Below are positions 62,247-64,000 of a stretch of 64,000 nucleotides of DNA, one piece after another. The DNA is from Alteromonas halophila. Lineage in GTDB: Bacteria > Pseudomonadota > Gammaproteobacteria > Enterobacterales > Alteromonadaceae. The translations under genes were made by a program, and so were the position numbers. The notes below the pieces were generated by a model. It searched no databases. It was not told the origin of the DNA and saw nothing but the letters and a program-made list of their open reading frames with translations. Position 1 is the first letter of the stretch, and every line of letters begins with the position of its first letter. The stretch lies in NCBI RefSeq assembly GCF_014651815.1, contig NZ_BMXP01000003.1, positions 62,001 through 126,000 of the forward strand, given 5' to 3'.

Positions 62247-64000
62247 TTAACTGAAATCGGTGGGATCAACGTCGACTGACCAGCGCACTCTGCCCGCTTC
62301 GGGTAGCGCACTAATGCCGGGAAGTGCCAGTCTTAGCGCCTCATGCAGTGGCGCTCGCTTCGCGTGCGTGAGTACCAGCATAAAACGGTAGCGCCCCTGA
62401 CGTTTTTCAATCAGTCCTGGTAACGGGCCTGCCTGCGCGGGCGGATTGTGGGTCGCAACGCGGTGGATTTCAGCCTTACACTGGTTTAAGAACCCGAAGG
62501 CCTGACCTGCCTCACCCGCTTCAGCCCGAATCACAATCTGGCTGGCGTGAGGTGGTAGCAGTGCGGCCTTTCGTTCGGTCAGCTCGTGACGGGCAAAGTG
62601 TGCATACCCGTTATGAATCAGATCCAGTAACAACGGATGATCGGGGTTGTGCGTTTGCAGCCACATTTCTCCTGGCTTCGAGGCGCGGCCTGCCCGCCCG
62701 GCCAACTGTGTCACTAGTTGACCAAGTTTCTCCGATGCGCGAAAGTCACCACTAAACAGCGCCCCGTCACAGTCTAAAACAACGACCAGCGTTACATGAG
62801 GGAAATGGTGACCTTTCGACAGAATTTGGGTACCGATCAGCAACTGATAATCCCGACGATTGATGGCGTTCAGGGTATGCTGCAGCTTGTCTTTACCGCG
62901 CACAGCGTCACTGTCAATACGCACCTGTGGTGCATCCGGAAACAGATGAGCCAGCGCACCTTCTACCTGTTCGGTGCCCACTCCCGCAGTAACCATGTCC
63001 TGGCTGTGGCACTGCTCACACTGTTTGGGAATGGCGCGCGTGCCCGCGCAATGGTGGCACTGCAGAACATTCTGCGCGCGATGTACAGTGTAAGGTCTGT
63101 CGCAACGTGAACAGTGCATGGTATATCCACAGTGATGACACAGCAGTGCTGGCGCAAAGCCCCGCCGGTTAATAAACACCAGCACCTGATTGCCCTGTTC
63201 CAGATGGCGCCGCATAACGGGCAAAATGCCATCGGCCAGGCCGGCGTTAACTACCTGGTCGCGGATATCCAGCAAATGCATATTGGTAGCACTGGCCCCG
63301 CCCGCACGCTGACTGAGCGTTAGATGGGCATAACGACCCGCCAATGCATTATTTAACGACTCCAGAGACGGGGTAGCAGTACCCAGGACCAGCGGAATAT
63401 TTTCTTCTTTTGCGCGCATGACGGCCAAATCGCGTGCATGGTAGCGCACCCCGTCCTGCTGCTTGTACGATTCATCATGTTCTTCATCAACAATCAGCAT
63501 GCCGGGAAATTTAAGCGGCGTGAAAATCGCTGACCGGGTGCCAATGATCAACCCCAGCTCACCGTCTTTGGCCTGCTGCCAGACTCGCAGCCGCTGACGG
63601 TCGTTAAGCTGCGAGTGCAGCACACCAACATCAATACTAAAACGTTCCTGAAATCGCGCCACTGTCTGCGGGGTCAGGCCAATCTCCGGAACTAATATCA
63701 GCACCTGCCTGCCATTTTTCAGTATCGATTCGATCGTCTGTAAATACACTTCGGTTTTGCCACTGCCCGTGACACCTTCCAGCAGGCTTACCGAAAAGCC
63801 TGATGTATTTGTCAGCGCTGCCACGGCAACGGCCTGTTCTTTGTCCGGCACAGGCTTTTCAGCGATTGCGAGCGTGTCCAGCCAGCGTTGCGGCTGAGGG
63901 CCAGGGGTATGACGTGATTCTGTGATCAGCCCCTTTTCTTTCAGCGCACTGATAACAGCTGCTGAATAGCGCTGTGTTAACACGCGTTTTGTTTCTGCCC
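62247..64000 (-). CDS. priA: Primosomal helicase PriA, 5' end beyond the window
   Basis: About 584 codons of the C-terminal part are present; the full protein is usually about 730 residues, so roughly 150 are missing beyond position 64000. Walker A is GVTGSGKTEVYLQTI; the DEAH-type motif is IVDEEHDESYKQQ; the zinc-binding module has CHHCGYTMHCSRCDRPY and CHHCAGTR with CEQCHSQ; later helicase motifs include GTQILSKGHHFP and QLAGRAGRA. PriA reloads the replisome at stalled forks. It is upstream of ftsN-hslV-hslU on the same strand. Confidence 0.96.
   Translation of the reverse strand, partial: AETKRVLTQRYSAAVISALKEKGLITESRHTPGPQPQRWLDTLAIAEKPVPDKEQAVAVAALTNTSGFSVSLLEGVTGSGKTEVYLQTIESILKNGRQVLILVPEIGLTPQTVARFQERFSIDVGVLHSQLNDRQRLRVWQQAKDGELGLIIGTRSAIFTPLKFPGMLIVDEEHDESYKQQDGVRYHARDLAVMRAKEENIPLVLGTATPSLESLNNALAGRYAHLTLSQRAGGASATNMHLLDIRDQVVNAGLADGILPVMRRHLEQGNQVLVFINRRGFAPALLCHHCGYTMHCSRCDRPYTVHRAQNVLQCHHCAGTRAIPKQCEQCHSQDMVTAGVGTEQVEGALAHLFPDAPQVRIDSDAVRGKDKLQHTLNAINRRDYQLLIGTQILSKGHHFPHVTLVVVLDCDGALFSGDFRASEKLGQLVTQLAGRAGRASKPGEMWLQTHNPDHPLLLDLIHNGYAHFARHELTERKAALLPPHASQIVIRAEAGEAGQAFGFLNQCKAEIHRVATHNPPAQAGPLPGLIEKRQGRYRFMLVLTHAKRAPLHEALRLALPGISALPEAGRVRWSVDVDPTDFS

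Noticed and set aside
1..64000. CRISPR arrays, tRNA/rRNA genes, insertion sequences, integrases or prophage genes
   Set aside because: No regularly spaced repeats, cloverleaf with CCA end, transposase motifs or phage structural genes were found on reading both strands.

Overview
The window looks like a chromosomal segment from a marine gammaproteobacterium of the Alteromonadales (Alteromonas / Aestuariibacter / Salinimonas type). The assignment rests on gene content: MotX of the sodium-driven polar flagellum, TonB-dependent receptors, a complete alginate-use locus, the ubiE-ubiJ-ubiB and ubiD-fre orders, and priA-ftsN-hslV-hslU. No taxonomic search was possible. I see no rRNA, tRNA, CRISPR array, transposase or phage gene. 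Gene density is high and genes are in short operons.

Layout. 0.1-7.8 kb: PepSY-like lipoprotein plus cytochrome b561, motX, two small conserved genes, ubiD-fre, an M28 peptidase and an orphan solute-binding-like protein. 7.9-13.5 kb: a CHASE3 hybrid kinase, then a GbsR/MarR-type regulator with a cyanide-insensitive-type cytochrome bd (cydAB), preceded by a perfect FNR-type box and a perfect 13-bp inverted repeat. 13.7-24.3 kb: housekeeping genes (glutaryl-CoA dehydrogenase, cold-shock protein, ubiE-ubiJ-ubiB, a Tag-like glycosylase with prlC, gor). 24.5-25.5 kb: a membrane diguanylate cyclase.

25.7-38.7 kb is an alginate locus. A GntR/FadR regulator and a large TonB-dependent receptor face an operon of DEH reductase, PL6 lyase, PL17 oligoalginate lyase, KdgF, MFS transporter, KDG kinase and KDPG aldolase. 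Together they take alginate oligomers to unsaturated uronate, DEH, KDG, KDPG, then pyruvate and glyceraldehyde-3-phosphate. A shared 11-mer, TTGGTAATAAT, lies upstream of both the regulator and the receptor, and related half-sites lie before the catabolic operon.

38.8-54 kb: a TonB-dependent receptor downstream of a delta-class carbonic anhydrase lipoprotein, a two-component system, a second hybrid kinase next to an orphan solute-binding-like protein, a 31-aa lipoprotein too short for most gene callers, a propeller-amidohydrolase fusion and a class I-type HMG-CoA reductase.

54.4-59.4 kb is the most interesting part: a compact peptide natural-product cluster. It has a HlyD-type adaptor, a C39-peptidase ABC exporter, a GerE-only LuxR regulator, a 57-aa precursor with a double-glycine-type leader (ending V-S-G-A), and an ATP-grasp enzyme. 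The precursor core carries TTQAIGED, which matches the TTxxxxE(E/D) ring motif of plesiocin-type graspetides (side-chain ester macrocycles). I propose a graspetide biosynthesis and export operon. The window ends with hslU, hslV, an FtsN-like SPOR protein and priA, whose 5' end lies beyond the window edge.
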